Of a DNA stretch of 64,000 nt, positions 48,082 through 55,926 are shown one piece after another (within the stretch, counting starts at the first letter, position 1; every line of letters begins with the position of its first letter). This stretch comes from WTFV01 sp965200895. Its GTDB lineage: Bacteria; Acidobacteriota; Vicinamibacteria; Vicinamibacterales; UBA8438. A program made the translations under genes and the position numbers. The notes beneath the pieces were generated by a model that saw nothing but the letters and a program-made list of their open reading frames with translations, did not search any database and was not told where the DNA came from. The stretch is taken from the NCBI GenBank assembly GCA_965200895.1, contig CBDAVM010000001.1, forward strand, positions 682,001 through 746,000, read 5' to 3'.

Positions 48082-48204
48082 TCAGTCGGCCCGCTCCGCG
48101 GGCGGCGCGTCCGGCGCGACGTCCGGGCCATGGGCGACGGACCAGCCCAGCGTGGCCAGCCAGTCGAGGACCACGGCTTCGACGGTGGATTCGGAGAGCG
48201 ACAT
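48082..48204 (-). pseudogene. Truncated second hsdR 5' end
   Basis: 40 codons, MSLSESTVEAVVLDWLATLG WSVAHGPDVAPDAPPAERAD then stop, closely similar to the first 40 residues of HsdR at 44535 and similar at DNA level (about 115 bp, roughly 80%, with a perfect stretch around the start). The rest of the gene is absent and the DUF4365 gene follows. It lies just after the AbiJ-like gene, where an hsdR would be expected in the operon. The 320 bp between it and the AbiJ-like gene (48205-48523) shows no supported gene. Confidence 0.8.
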
Positions 48205-48523
48205 CAGTCCGGGAGCGCCTGTCCCGCACTCGTTCGGCCTGCGTCCGGGCGTCGATCCTGACAAGCTGCACCAGCTCGTGGACAAGCTCACGCGGCCAAC
48301 TCCTCCCGCTCTTCCTCACGGTTCGACCACAGGACCGGTCGCACGTCGTAGCTTCGCATCGCATCCAGCATCCCCGCGCTCCTTCTGTTCTCTCTCACGC
48401 TTCGACCGTGGAACCGGACACGCACTGTGCCTGCTGTGCCTGCTCCTGACCCCGAACCGTCGTCGGTTATGATACGAAGCAGCAATCCCGCCGATGTGGC
48501 CAGGACTTGGGGGGCACGCCTCA

Positions 48524-49351
48524 TCAGCGCGCACCCGCTACACTTGTCAAGGCAGCGTTCAAGACGTGAAGGCAGACCTTGGCGGTATGCTTGTCGGGCC
48601 GAAAGCGAGAAGACATCTGCTCATAGGGATGGATATAGTTGCGAAAATGCCGCAAGCCGTGGCTGAACTTTTTGTCGTCAGGCTTCAGTACCCCGATTTC
48701 GCACGCAACGTCGATCAACTGGGCAAGTGTCCATTCGTGGAAGGGCCTTGGCGACCCGGCGGTTTTCGGCGTAGCCTTCGCTCGATTGAAAGTAGCGGGC
48801 GCTTTCTGAGCAGACCCCAACAAGACAGCCTCAAGGACACTGCCGCACAAAATAACCACAGCCAGGTGCGCGCCCGCGTCGAAAGCTGCGCGGGCCTCAT
48901 TCAGTCGTTCTTCAATGATCGATATAACTTGAGTCTCAACAGGCAATTTCTGAGTGTCCGGGGTTTGGAACTCGCGACTCAAGAACTCGTCTTCTGCTCG
49001 GGCGCGTTGGGAAGCGACCGGCTTTCGGGTCAATCGGCCGACAATGTCTCGTGCCTTATCCAACACACTCCGATTAATGGGTTTCCCTTCTATTTCACAG
49101 CTAGTTGCATAGGAATCGAGCATCTCATCGAGCACTCGCCCAACAAGCCCGTCGGGTTCCAGTGTCCAGAACGCCCGAAGCTTCTTGGCCTTCGATGTTC
49201 CGTAGAACTCATACTTGCGGCCGTGGATGTCAACATTGTGACGTCCGAAGAACTCTCCGTACTTGGCGTCGCTAAAATCGAGGACGTATCCACTTTCCAT
49301 GCCAAGAATCTCCTCGATGTAGCGCTTTTCGTTATCGGTCAGGGTGCTCAC
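48524..49351 (-). CDS. AbiJ-like abortive-infection family protein
   Basis: 275 residues from a GTG start that overlaps the hsdS stop (GTGA). The N-terminal domain (ILGMESGYVLDFSDAKYGEFF, GTSKAKKLRAFWTLEPDGLV, GRVLDEMLD) matches the AbiJ N-terminal domain pattern. The C-terminal half (AHLAVVILCGSVLEAVLLGS; WTLAQLIDVACEIGVLKPDD, KKFSHGLRHFRNYIHPYEQM) is helical and carries a RNYIH motif reminiscent of HEPN RX4-6H sites. AbiJ proteins are predicted to kill or arrest infected cells. Base composition is clearly more AT-rich than its neighbours, pointing to separate acquisition. It is nested in the type I RM operon. Confidence 0.8.
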   Translation of the reverse strand: MSTLTDNEKRYIEEILGMESGYVLDFSDAKYGEFFGRHNVDIHGRKYEFYGTSKAKKLRAFWTLEPDGLVGRVLDEMLDSYATSCEIEGKPINRSVLDKARDIVGRLTRKPVASQRARAEDEFLSREFQTPDTQKLPVETQVISIIEERLNEARAAFDAGAHLAVVILCGSVLEAVLLGSAQKAPATFNRAKATPKTAGSPRPFHEWTLAQLIDVACEIGVLKPDDKKFSHGLRHFRNYIHPYEQMSSRFRPDKHTAKVCLHVLNAALTSVAGAR

Positions 49352-50988
49352 GAGACGGCCTCCGTTACCTCTCCTGCCTCGGCAAGGCGGATTTCACCAG
49401 AGACTAGCTTCGGGAGAAGTGCGTCGCGCATGGGAACTAGCAGCGCGGATTCTCTCGTGTTCGAGACGACGCGATCATGCAGCGAGCGGCTCGCCTCGTC
49501 GTACACTCCAAGAACGTTCTTCGACGGAACCATGACGGGAAGGGGGCGGAACGCTTTCTTGCTGATCTCGGCGAACGTGGAGCCGCCGGAAATGTCCTTG
49601 ATGCGCTCAAGGTTCTCGTGGCACCACGACAGCAAATACAGAGCCGGCAGCCGCTTCTGGCAGATCATGGCGATGAACCCTTGGTTTATCGCGGTCGGCA
49701 CTTCGGTGATGGCCAGATAGCCGATTGGTGCTCGCGACGACAAGAGTACCGTCCCACGTGGGAGAAGCCCCGAACTGATCTTCCTCACGCCCGCGTCGGT
49801 GATCTTCCGATCCGTCTCCAGCAACACAGGCGACGACAATTTCGAGAGATCCTTGGGTGTTGCCCAGCAGTGCTGGCCTCCGTTCCAGTAGACCGGCTCC
49901 TTCGTGCTGGGAGTCCCGCCGCCTATTGCATCGACCTCGGCGCCGATTTCCGACACATCCCACCCCTCCGGAATCTCCCCCAGCTCCGAGTCCACCAGCC
50001 GGTCGGGGAACAGGTCGGCGATCTCCTTCGGCAGCCCGGTGTCGCGGCCGGCCATCTTGGCGCGGACGGGGTCGAAGTCGACGAACCAGGACCGGAACAG
50101 CGCTCGCACCATCGCCTCCAGCGTCGCGTTCATGCGCTGGTGCAGCTCGATCTTGTCGTCCAGCGTGCCGAGGACGTGCGCGATGGCGCGCTGTTCGGCA
50201 ATCGTACGCGGCACCTCGATCGGAAAATCGGCGATGTCGGAGAGCGGAATACGATCCACCGTACTCCCATGAATCGTCCTCGACCGAAGCGTTTCCTGAA
50301 ATTTCTCCCCAAGAAACGCGTACAGCAGGAAACGTGAATCTACTGCATTGTCCCTCGGACGGAGCAAGCCCATTCGACGTCCCAGGCACGCGCGCAGACC
50401 CTCGGGGATGAGCGCCGCCTCGCCCAATCGGGTTTCGTAAGAAAACACGATGTCGTTCGGCGTGGGCGTCACGCGGCGCGTCCAGCGCAGGTAATCGTGC
50501 TCCGAGAGATGCTCGGTCTCCTGAAGGTCAAGGCGCCCCGACGCCAAGTTGGAGATTCCGAGAAAAATTGGCCCGTTCGCGGTCTTTTTGGGAGTCGCAT
50601 CTGGACCGTCGTAGATGTCAACAAGATGCCCGAGCTGCACGTTGTGCCACAGATCGGCAGTGTCCGGCCTGATCCTGTCTACCAGCACCACGTGGTTCGC
50701 CTCGATCCGCTTCCGGTTCGCCTTCGGCAGGTCGTTCCACACGAACAGGTCCACCCGGAACGGCAGGTTGCTCTCCTCGAATGCCTCGCGCAGGTCGCCG
50801 ACCTGCGGTCGCTGCTCGGGCGCTGCGAACACGACAAGGTCAAGATCGGAGTGCGGGCGGGAGGTCCGCTTCGCGCGCGAGCCGTAGACCCACGCTTCGA
50901 CCCCCGGCAGGTGCCGGTCGAGCAGCGCCAGGACCGTCCGGCGATCCTCGGCGGCGAGGTTGATGCGGCGATCCGGGTCTACTCCCAC
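49348..50988 (-). CDS. hsdS: Fusion of MNT nucleotidyltransferase and type I specificity subunit (HsdS)
   Basis: 546 residues from a GTG start inside the end of the upstream HEPN gene. Residues about 15-95 are a minimal nucleotidyltransferase: VYGSRAKRTSRPHSDLDLVVF with GS(36-37)-x10-D-x-D(48-50), then FRVDLFVWNDLPKANRKRIE. From about residue 100 it is HsdS: TRD1 (WHNVQLGHLVDIYDG ... NDIVFSYETRLGEAALI), the central conserved helix region (TLEAMVRALFRSWFVDFDPV), TRD2 (WDVSEIGAEVDAIGGGTPST ... LLSSRAPIGYLAITEVPTAI NQGF) and the end (MRDALLPKLVSGEIRLAE). The MNT part would be the natural partner of the preceding HEPN protein. HsdS gives DNA sequence recognition to the methylase and nuclease. Confidence 0.9.
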   Translation of the reverse strand: MGVDPDRRINLAAEDRRTVLALLDRHLPGVEAWVYGSRAKRTSRPHSDLDLVVFAAPEQRPQVGDLREAFEESNLPFRVDLFVWNDLPKANRKRIEANHVVLVDRIRPDTADLWHNVQLGHLVDIYDGPDATPKKTANGPIFLGISNLASGRLDLQETEHLSEHDYLRWTRRVTPTPNDIVFSYETRLGEAALIPEGLRACLGRRMGLLRPRDNAVDSRFLLYAFLGEKFQETLRSRTIHGSTVDRIPLSDIADFPIEVPRTIAEQRAIAHVLGTLDDKIELHQRMNATLEAMVRALFRSWFVDFDPVRAKMAGRDTGLPKEIADLFPDRLVDSELGEIPEGWDVSEIGAEVDAIGGGTPSTKEPVYWNGGQHCWATPKDLSKLSSPVLLETDRKITDAGVRKISSGLLPRGTVLLSSRAPIGYLAITEVPTAINQGFIAMICQKRLPALYLLSWCHENLERIKDISGGSTFAEISKKAFRPLPVMVPSKNVLGVYDEASRSLHDRVVSNTRESALLVPMRDALLPKLVSGEIRLAEAGEVTEAVS

Positions 50989-51410
50989 GGGGCACCGCTC
51001 AGGGTCTGGTAGAGGCGGACGGCGTCGTCGATGAAGGCGGGCACCAACTCCACGCAGGCCTGCGCCTTCTCGCCGTCGTAGTCGTGCGACGTGCCGATCC
51101 GCGTCTCGGCGTAGAGCAGCCACTGTGGCAGCGGGCTGGGCAGCACGTGGCTCTCGTAGGCCAGCCGGAAGATCGGCTTCGGGCTGTTGGGCGGGTCGGC
51201 AACGCCCAGCGTGTCGATGAGATGGCGCTTCAGCACCTTCCAGAGGCAGTCGTAGCAGGTCTTGAAACGCCGGATGACGGACTCGGCAACGCCTTCGCGA
51301 TCCAGATCGGAATGAGTCGGGTTCCCCCGCTGGTAGTTGGCGTGCTGCTCCTCGAGACGTTGCAGCGAGGACCGGAACTTGCTGTAGTCGATCGTCTCAC
51401 CGCTGGTCAT
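50979..51410 (-). CDS. HI0074-like HEPN protein (nucleotidyltransferase substrate-binding)
   Basis: 143 residues, MTSGETIDYSKFRSSLQRLE. Conserved features are ESVIRRFKTCYDCLWKVLKR, then GTSHDYDGEKAQACVELVPA and FIDDAVRLYQTL. This is the HI0074/NTase-substrate-binding branch of HEPN proteins, which is normally paired with a separate MNT protein (HI0073). Here the MNT is the N-terminus of HsdS. Its ATG overlaps the restored stop of hsdM (ATGA), and its stop overlaps the GTG of the fusion. A classical RX4-6H RNase motif is not visible, as in other HI0074 proteins. Confidence 0.85.
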   Translation of the reverse strand: MTSGETIDYSKFRSSLQRLEEQHANYQRGNPTHSDLDREGVAESVIRRFKTCYDCLWKVLKRHLIDTLGVADPPNSPKPIFRLAYESHVLPSPLPQWLLYAETRIGTSHDYDGEKAQACVELVPAFIDDAVRLYQTLSGAPWE

Positions 51411-52994
51411 TGGCCTTCCTCGCGAGGCAGGAAACCGAGCCGCGTCAGGTTCGCCGCGATGGCGGCGTCGAGCCGCGCGCCTTCGGCCTGCTGCGCTTCG
51501 AGCTCCCCGACCAGCCGCCGCATCTTCTCCTCGAACGGTTCCCCATCGTCGGGTTGCGGCTCCGCGCCGACATAGCGCCCCGGCGGTCAGCACGTGGCCG
51601 TGGTGGCGCACCTCGTCGAGCGGCGCGCTCTTGCAGAAGCCGGGAACGTCCTCGTAGGCATCAGCGCCGTCGCGCCACGCGTGGTAGGCGCCGGCGATGC
51701 GACCGATGTCGTCGTCGGTCAGCTCGCGGTGCGTGCGGTCCACCATCCGGCCCAGCCGGCGGGCGTCGATGAACAGCACCTCGCCGCGGCGCGGGCGGCG
51801 CCGGGCCACGAACCACAGACAGGCCGGAATCTGCGTCGAGTAGAAGAGCTGACCCGGCAGCGCCACCATGCAGTCCACGAGATTCGCCTCGACCAGGCCC
51901 TTGCGGATCGCCCCCTCGCCCGACTGGCTCGACGACATCGACCCGTTGGCCAGCACGAAGCCGGCGATGCCCGAAGGCGCCAGGTGGTGCACCATGTGCT
52001 GCACCCACGCGAAGTTGGCGTTGCCCTTCGGCGGCGCGCCGTAGCGCCAGCGCTGGTCGTCGGTCAGCCGTTCGCCGCCCCAGTCCGAGACGTTGAACGG
52101 CGGGTTGGCCAGGATGTAGTCGGCCCGCAGGTCCGGGTGGCGGTCGTTGTGGAAGCTGTCGCCGTGGGCGATCTGCCCCGCGATGCCCCGGATGGCGAGG
52201 TTCATCTTCGCCAGCCGCCATGTCGTGTAGTTCGACTCCTGGCCGTAGATGCTGATGTCGGCCTTCGCCCGCCCGCCGTTCCCGTTGCCGCTGGCGTGGG
52301 CGCGGATGAACGCGACCGACTGCACGAACATGCCCGACGAGCCGCAGCACGGGTCGTAGACCCGGCCGCGGTACGGCTCCAGCATCTCGACCAGCACCTT
52401 GACGACGCAGCGCGGCGTGTAGAACTCGCCGCCCTTCTTGCCCTCGGCGCTCGCGAACTGCGACAGGAAGTACTCGTAGACGCGGCCGAGCACGTCGCGC
52501 GAGCGGGCGTCGGCGTCGCCCACCTGGATGTTGCCAACCAGATCGATCAACTGGCCGAGCCGCCGCTGGTCGAGCGCGGGGCGGGCGTAGTCGCGCGGCA
52601 GCACATCCTTGAGCGCAGGATTGTCGCGCTCGATGGCGGCCATCGCCTGGTCGACGGTCAGGCCGACGGTCGGCTGCCGCGCCTCGGCTTGCAGGCGCGG
52701 CCAGCGGGCCTCGGCCGGCACCCAGAAGACGTTCTCGGCGACGTACTCGTCGCGGTCTTCGGCGGCGTCAGCGCCCCACTGGGCGAGCACCGCGGCGTGG
52801 CGCTCCTCGAAGGCGTCGGAGATGTACTTAAGGAAGAGGAGGCCGAGGACGACATGCTTGTACTCGGCGGCGTCCATCGAGCCGCGCAGCGCGTCGGCCA
52901 TCGCCCACAGCTTGGCCTCGTGGCCGATGGTGGCTCCGCCATTCGGGGCGGTGTCGGGTCGGTCACCCGATTTGCCTGCTCGTCTTCGCGTCAT
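51407..52994 (-). CDS. hsdM: Type I DNA methyltransferase M subunit, frameshifted near the 3' end
   Basis: About 528 residues if corrected. The N-terminal HsdM helical domain (WAMADALRGSMDAAEYKHVV LGLLFLKYIS) is followed by the N6-adenine methylase core: motif I-like YDPCCGSSGMFVQ and catalytic NPPF (YILANPPFNVSDWGG). After HHGHVLTAG the frame is lost at a CCCC run (51578-51581, GGGG on the coding strand). Dropping one base restores RYVGAEPQPDDGEPFEEKMR, then ARLDAAIAANLTRLGFL and a TGA that overlaps the HEPN ATG. As read, the ORF runs on into the HEPN gene (stop at 50979). It may be an assembly error, a true mutation or a switch. Confidence 0.9.
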
Positions 52995-53000
52995 GCTGAT

Positions 53001-53274
53001 GATCTGCCTCGCGGAAATCTTGAAGCGTCGTGATGAGGTGCGCCGACGGCGATGCCATCGATGTTCAGGATGTGCTTCGCCAAGTCTAGCTTCATGACCC
53101 TGTGGGCCGGGTTGCGGCTCTCCGGGCGGAGCTCGACGTGGCGTTCGTCGATTTGCGCGAAGCGCTTGAGCGTCACCTCGTCGCCGAACCGGGCGACGAC
53201 GATCTGGCCCGATCGCGCGTCGGGCGTCCCCGACGTCCCGTTGCTGAAGAGGCTCTGCGCGATCTCAGTGGGGA
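53001..53274 (-). pseudogene. C-terminal fragment of a LexA/S24-like repressor, just upstream of hsdM
   Basis: The minus strand reads SGQIVVARFGDEVTLKRFAQ, then IDERHVELRPESRNPAHRVM, KLDLAKHILNIDGIAVGA. This is the C-terminal half of a LexA-like autoproteolytic domain, including the Lys of the Ser-Lys dyad (VTLKRF). The Ser-bearing part and the DNA-binding N-terminus are missing. Near the end a one-base shift would restore VGALI. It ends a few bases before the hsdM ATG, so it was probably the first gene of the RM operon and its controller. The left edge of 52995-53303 also carries the promoter of the divergent MNT gene. Confidence 0.6.
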
Positions 53275-53290
53275 CCGCGCGCCCGCGCCG

Positions 53291-53303
53291 TATACTTCCG
53301 CCC
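53291..53303 (+). promoter_or_regulatory. Leaderless promoter of the MNT gene
   Basis: TATACT (53291-53296) ends 7 nt before the ATG at 53304, placing the transcription start at or next to the A of ATG. There is no Shine-Dalgarno. The same spacing occurs before the TauD-like and phosphodiesterase genes. Confidence 0.5.
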
Positions 53304-53639
53304 ATGGACCGTCGCGTGCTGTTGGACCACCTGCGCCGTATCCGCCTCGTGCCCGGAGACCGCGATGCCGCGCAGTGCGATGCGCGCCGCATCGCCCGTT
53401 TCCTCCAGCAGCAGGGCGCGCGTCGGGTGATCGGCATCGGCTCGGCGTTCGCATCCGACCGGCGCTTCACGCGGCGCTCGGACATCGATCTCGCCGTCGA
53501 GGGGCTCGCTCCGGAGAAGTTCTTCCGCGTCTCGGGTCAGGCGGCGGACATGACCGGCTTCGCGCTCGACATTGTGCCGGTCGAGACCGCGACCGACGCC
53601 ATGCGGCAGGCGATCGTCCGTGAAGGCGTCGACCTGTGA
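53304..53639 (+). CDS. MNT-domain nucleotidyltransferase (MntA-like antitoxin)
   Basis: 111 residues. The minimal nucleotidyltransferase motif is GIGSAFASDRRFTRRSDIDL AVEG, that is GS followed 12 residues later by DID, slightly longer than the usual 10. A third Asp is in FALDIVPVETATDAMR. In MntA-HepT systems the MNT protein AMPylates and silences the HEPN toxin. It overlaps the next gene by GTGA, the expected antitoxin-toxin arrangement. The ATG at 53304 is preceded by a TATACT box in a leaderless arrangement. It is divergent from the RM operon. Confidence 0.85.
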   Translation: MDRRVLLDHLRRIRLVPGDRDAAQCDARRIARFLQQQGARRVIGIGSAFASDRRFTRRSDIDLAVEGLAPEKFFRVSGQAADMTGFALDIVPVETATDAMRQAIVREGVDL

Positions 53640-54118
53640 GCCCTGACGAAGCCTTCCTGCGGCGGCTCGCCGCCGAGGTGGACCGCGAGCTCGGACACCT
53701 GTCGCAACTCCGGCGCGACGCCGCCAGCGCGCCGCGGGACGACGACACGTTCACGCTGCGCGCCCGCGGATCGATCCTGCACGACGTCTACAACGGCGTC
53801 GAGCGGATCTTCGTGCGTATCGCCGAGGAGCTCGACGGCGGGACGCCGCAGGGCGAGCCCTCGCATCGCCAGCTCGTGGCGACCATGAGCCTTGATGTCC
53901 CGGGGGTCCGCCCCGCCGTGATCGACACCGAACTGGAGCACGCCCTGGTGGACTTCCTGCGGTTCCGCAACCTGTTCCGCAACCTCTACGGTTCATTCCT
54001 GGAAGCCGAACGGATGCGCCCGCTCGAAGACCGGCTGCCCGGCGTCGTGGAAGCGTTCGAGCGTCAGGTCGGCGAGTTTCTCGCCTGGATGGTCGGCGCG
54101 GACCGACATCAGGCCTGA
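53636..54118 (+). CDS. HepT-like HEPN protein with altered RX4H motif
   Basis: 160 residues from a GTG that overlaps the MNT stop. It is all-helical with FTLRARGSILHDVYNGVERIF, LVATMSLDVPGVRPAVIDTE and the region FLRFRNLFRNLYGSFLEAER. In HepT toxins the RNase motif is RX4HXY. Here the same place reads R-NLFR-N-L-Y, with Asn in place of the His. This could mean a weak or dead ribonuclease, or a variant active site. Length and arrangement fit the HepT-like family (about 150-165 residues). It is convergent with the exported protein gene; a stem (GCCCGCGG 54167-54174 / CCGCGGGC 54194-54201) lies between them. Confidence 0.8.
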   Translation: MSPDEAFLRRLAAEVDRELGHLSQLRRDAASAPRDDDTFTLRARGSILHDVYNGVERIFVRIAEELDGGTPQGEPSHRQLVATMSLDVPGVRPAVIDTELEHALVDFLRFRNLFRNLYGSFLEAERMRPLEDRLPGVVEAFERQVGEFLAWMVGADRHQA

Positions 54119-54215
54119 TTCAGGCAGACGCCAAGTGGCAGGACCGGATACGCAGACACCGATCCCGCCCGCGGCCACGAGCCGCTGCATCCGCCGCGGG
54201 CCGTCGGTGCGCAGC

Positions 54216-55292
54216 CTACCTTGCTTCCGCCGCCGAGGCCTCGGCGGCCTGTCTCTCCAGATTCCGGTAGATCTCGAGGATGTGCCGGATGTCGTGATTC
54301 CCCTCGTGGCACGCGTACTCGAAGAGCGGGCCCTCGGTCGCCACCATCGGGACCTCGGCGCTCCACGGGCGCATCCACGTGTTGGGATCCTCGACCGTGA
54401 ACTCGTAGCGGATGCGGTCGTCGGAGACGCGCGTGAAGCGCTCCACCACGGTCATCTGCTCGGTGGCTCCCCGGTACCGCCGCCGTTCGTTGAAGTTCCG
54501 CGTCTCGACGACGAGCGTGTCCCCCTCCCAGCGGCCTGTCGAATCGCCGGCCCACTGGCCGATCCGGCGGGAGATGAACGGCCGCCCGTCGATCGGGATG
54601 ATGCGCGGCGGGTTGGTGTTCAGTTCCGTGAACACCACCACGAAGTCCGGGGTCTGGAAGATCTGGTGGATGTCGTTGTAGGCCGGCGGCAGATTCGGCG
54701 GGCCCTCGTGCGACCAGACGATGCAGCGCTCGGGCAACGGCCGGTGCAGGTGGCTGTCGAAGACGCTCGGCAACCGGCGCGCGGCGGCCTCGGCGGCCAG
54801 CCTGTCCGCGGCTTCCGGCGTCAGGGGCGGCATTCTCCCGTTGGGCGGATCCGTGATCAGCGAGGTGCGCCGGGTCGACAATCCCTTCGGCACCGCCGTG
54901 CGCAACCAGATCTCGTTGTCGTAATGGACGTAGGAAGGGTCGCGGTTGACCTGGTACAGCCGCCGCTCTCTCTCCTCGGCGTCCTCGATCTCGACGGCGT
55001 TGCGCGCCGACGGATCGACTCCCTCGGCCGTCAACTGCGCATTCAGCGCGGCAGTCTCCTCCGCGGTGAAGAACTCCCGGTCGCCCAGGTACTCGGGCCG
55101 CTCCAGGGGCGTGAACGTCTGGGTCGTCCAGAAGCCCTGCAGATCCGGCTGACCGTCGGGCAGGCGCGGCATGGTCCATTCCGAGGCTGCGTCCGCTGCG
55201 TCCCCGGCCCGACTCTGCCCCGCGGCGGGAACCGGCGCCAGCCAGCCGGCCGCGATCATCGTCACCCACGCCGCAAGACTGCGATGGCTCAT
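54216..55292 (-). CDS. Exported protein of unknown function (acidobacterial type)
   Basis: 358 residues. The signal peptide (SLAAWVTMIAAGWLAPVPAAG-Q) is followed by PRLPDGQPDLQGFWTTQTFT PLERP and repeated motifs such as SLITDPPNGRMPPLTPEAAD, then NDIHQIFQTPDFVVVFTELN, RWEGDTLVVETRNFNERRRY and the C-terminal ACHEGNHDIRHILEI. Proteins of this type are abundant in Acidobacteriota and Gemmatimonadota and have a lipocalin-like C-terminal part (GxWxGDTLVVET), but no activity is known to me. The ATG at 55292 has AAGGAGAG upstream. An upstream open frame was ignored. Confidence 0.8.
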   Translation of the reverse strand: MSHRSLAAWVTMIAAGWLAPVPAAGQSRAGDAADAASEWTMPRLPDGQPDLQGFWTTQTFTPLERPEYLGDREFFTAEETAALNAQLTAEGVDPSARNAVEIEDAEERERRLYQVNRDPSYVHYDNEIWLRTAVPKGLSTRRTSLITDPPNGRMPPLTPEAADRLAAEAAARRLPSVFDSHLHRPLPERCIVWSHEGPPNLPPAYNDIHQIFQTPDFVVVFTELNTNPPRIIPIDGRPFISRRIGQWAGDSTGRWEGDTLVVETRNFNERRRYRGATEQMTVVERFTRVSDDRIRYEFTVEDPNTWMRPWSAEVPMVATEGPLFEYACHEGNHDIRHILEIYRNLERQAAEASAAEAR

Positions 55293-55544
55293 CGTTCTCT
55301 CCTTGGATTCGCGTCCCGGCGTTCTCTCCTCCAGGGGAGCGCAAGACACACTCGGAGCGCCCGCGGCGACGCCGCGAGCCGCTAGTGTGGCACAGTCCGC
55401 CGTCGCGGCCAATCGGTTTCGACGTGCGCGGGTTCGTCCGGTTCGGTCAGCGCCTCAAGGAAGCGCGGCGATTCTCGACCGCGAGCACCCGGCCGGCCGT
55501 GTCCACGCGCCCGGTCAGATCCTGGATCCCGGTGCCGGGGCCGC

Positions 55545-55859
55545 TCATGGGAGACGGCGCAGGTACACCAGCGACGCCACCAGCGAGACCACCAGCAGTC
55601 CCGAGCCGGTCAGCGTCGCGCGCACGGGCGCCGCAGGCCACGCGAGCACCAACGCCAGCCAGATTGCTGCGGCGACGACCATCGCGACGCCCGCGAAGCG
55701 GTTGGCGGGGTACCACACGTCGTCCGACGCCAGCGTGCGCGGCGTCCGGAAACCGTACCAGCTGTTGCGCGGCACGAGCCCGAACACCATCGGGAGCGCG
55801 GTGACGGCGACCAGCACGGGTACGCCGATGTGCAGGATGACGTTCATGCCTGCGTCCAT
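55545..55859 (-). CDS. SdpI-like small membrane protein
   Basis: 104 residues with three predicted transmembrane helices (VILHIGVPVLVAVTALPMVF, FAGVAMVVAAAIWLALVLAW, LTGSGLLVVSLVASLVYL). The motif GLVPRNSWYGFRTPRTLASD, then VWYPANRFAG is the SdpI/YhfL family signature. SdpI gives immunity to the SdpC toxin in Bacillus, but most family members have no known toxin partner, and none is seen here. A GGAGG box precedes the ATG. It lies 67 bp after the TauD-like gene and may be co-transcribed. Confidence 0.82.
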   Translation of the reverse strand: MDAGMNVILHIGVPVLVAVTALPMVFGLVPRNSWYGFRTPRTLASDDVWYPANRFAGVAMVVAAAIWLALVLAWPAAPVRATLTGSGLLVVSLVASLVYLRRLP

Positions 55860-55926
55860 GCGGACCTCCTTGCCTTGGAACCCGTCGGAAACCCGATTTC
55901 GGGCACGGGCCGCCGGGTCACACCGG

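Noticed and set aside
48288..48524. 78-codon minus-strand frame between the AbiJ-like gene and the hsdR fragment
   Set aside because: There is no family resemblance or ribosome binding site. It may include decayed sequence upstream of the old hsdR.
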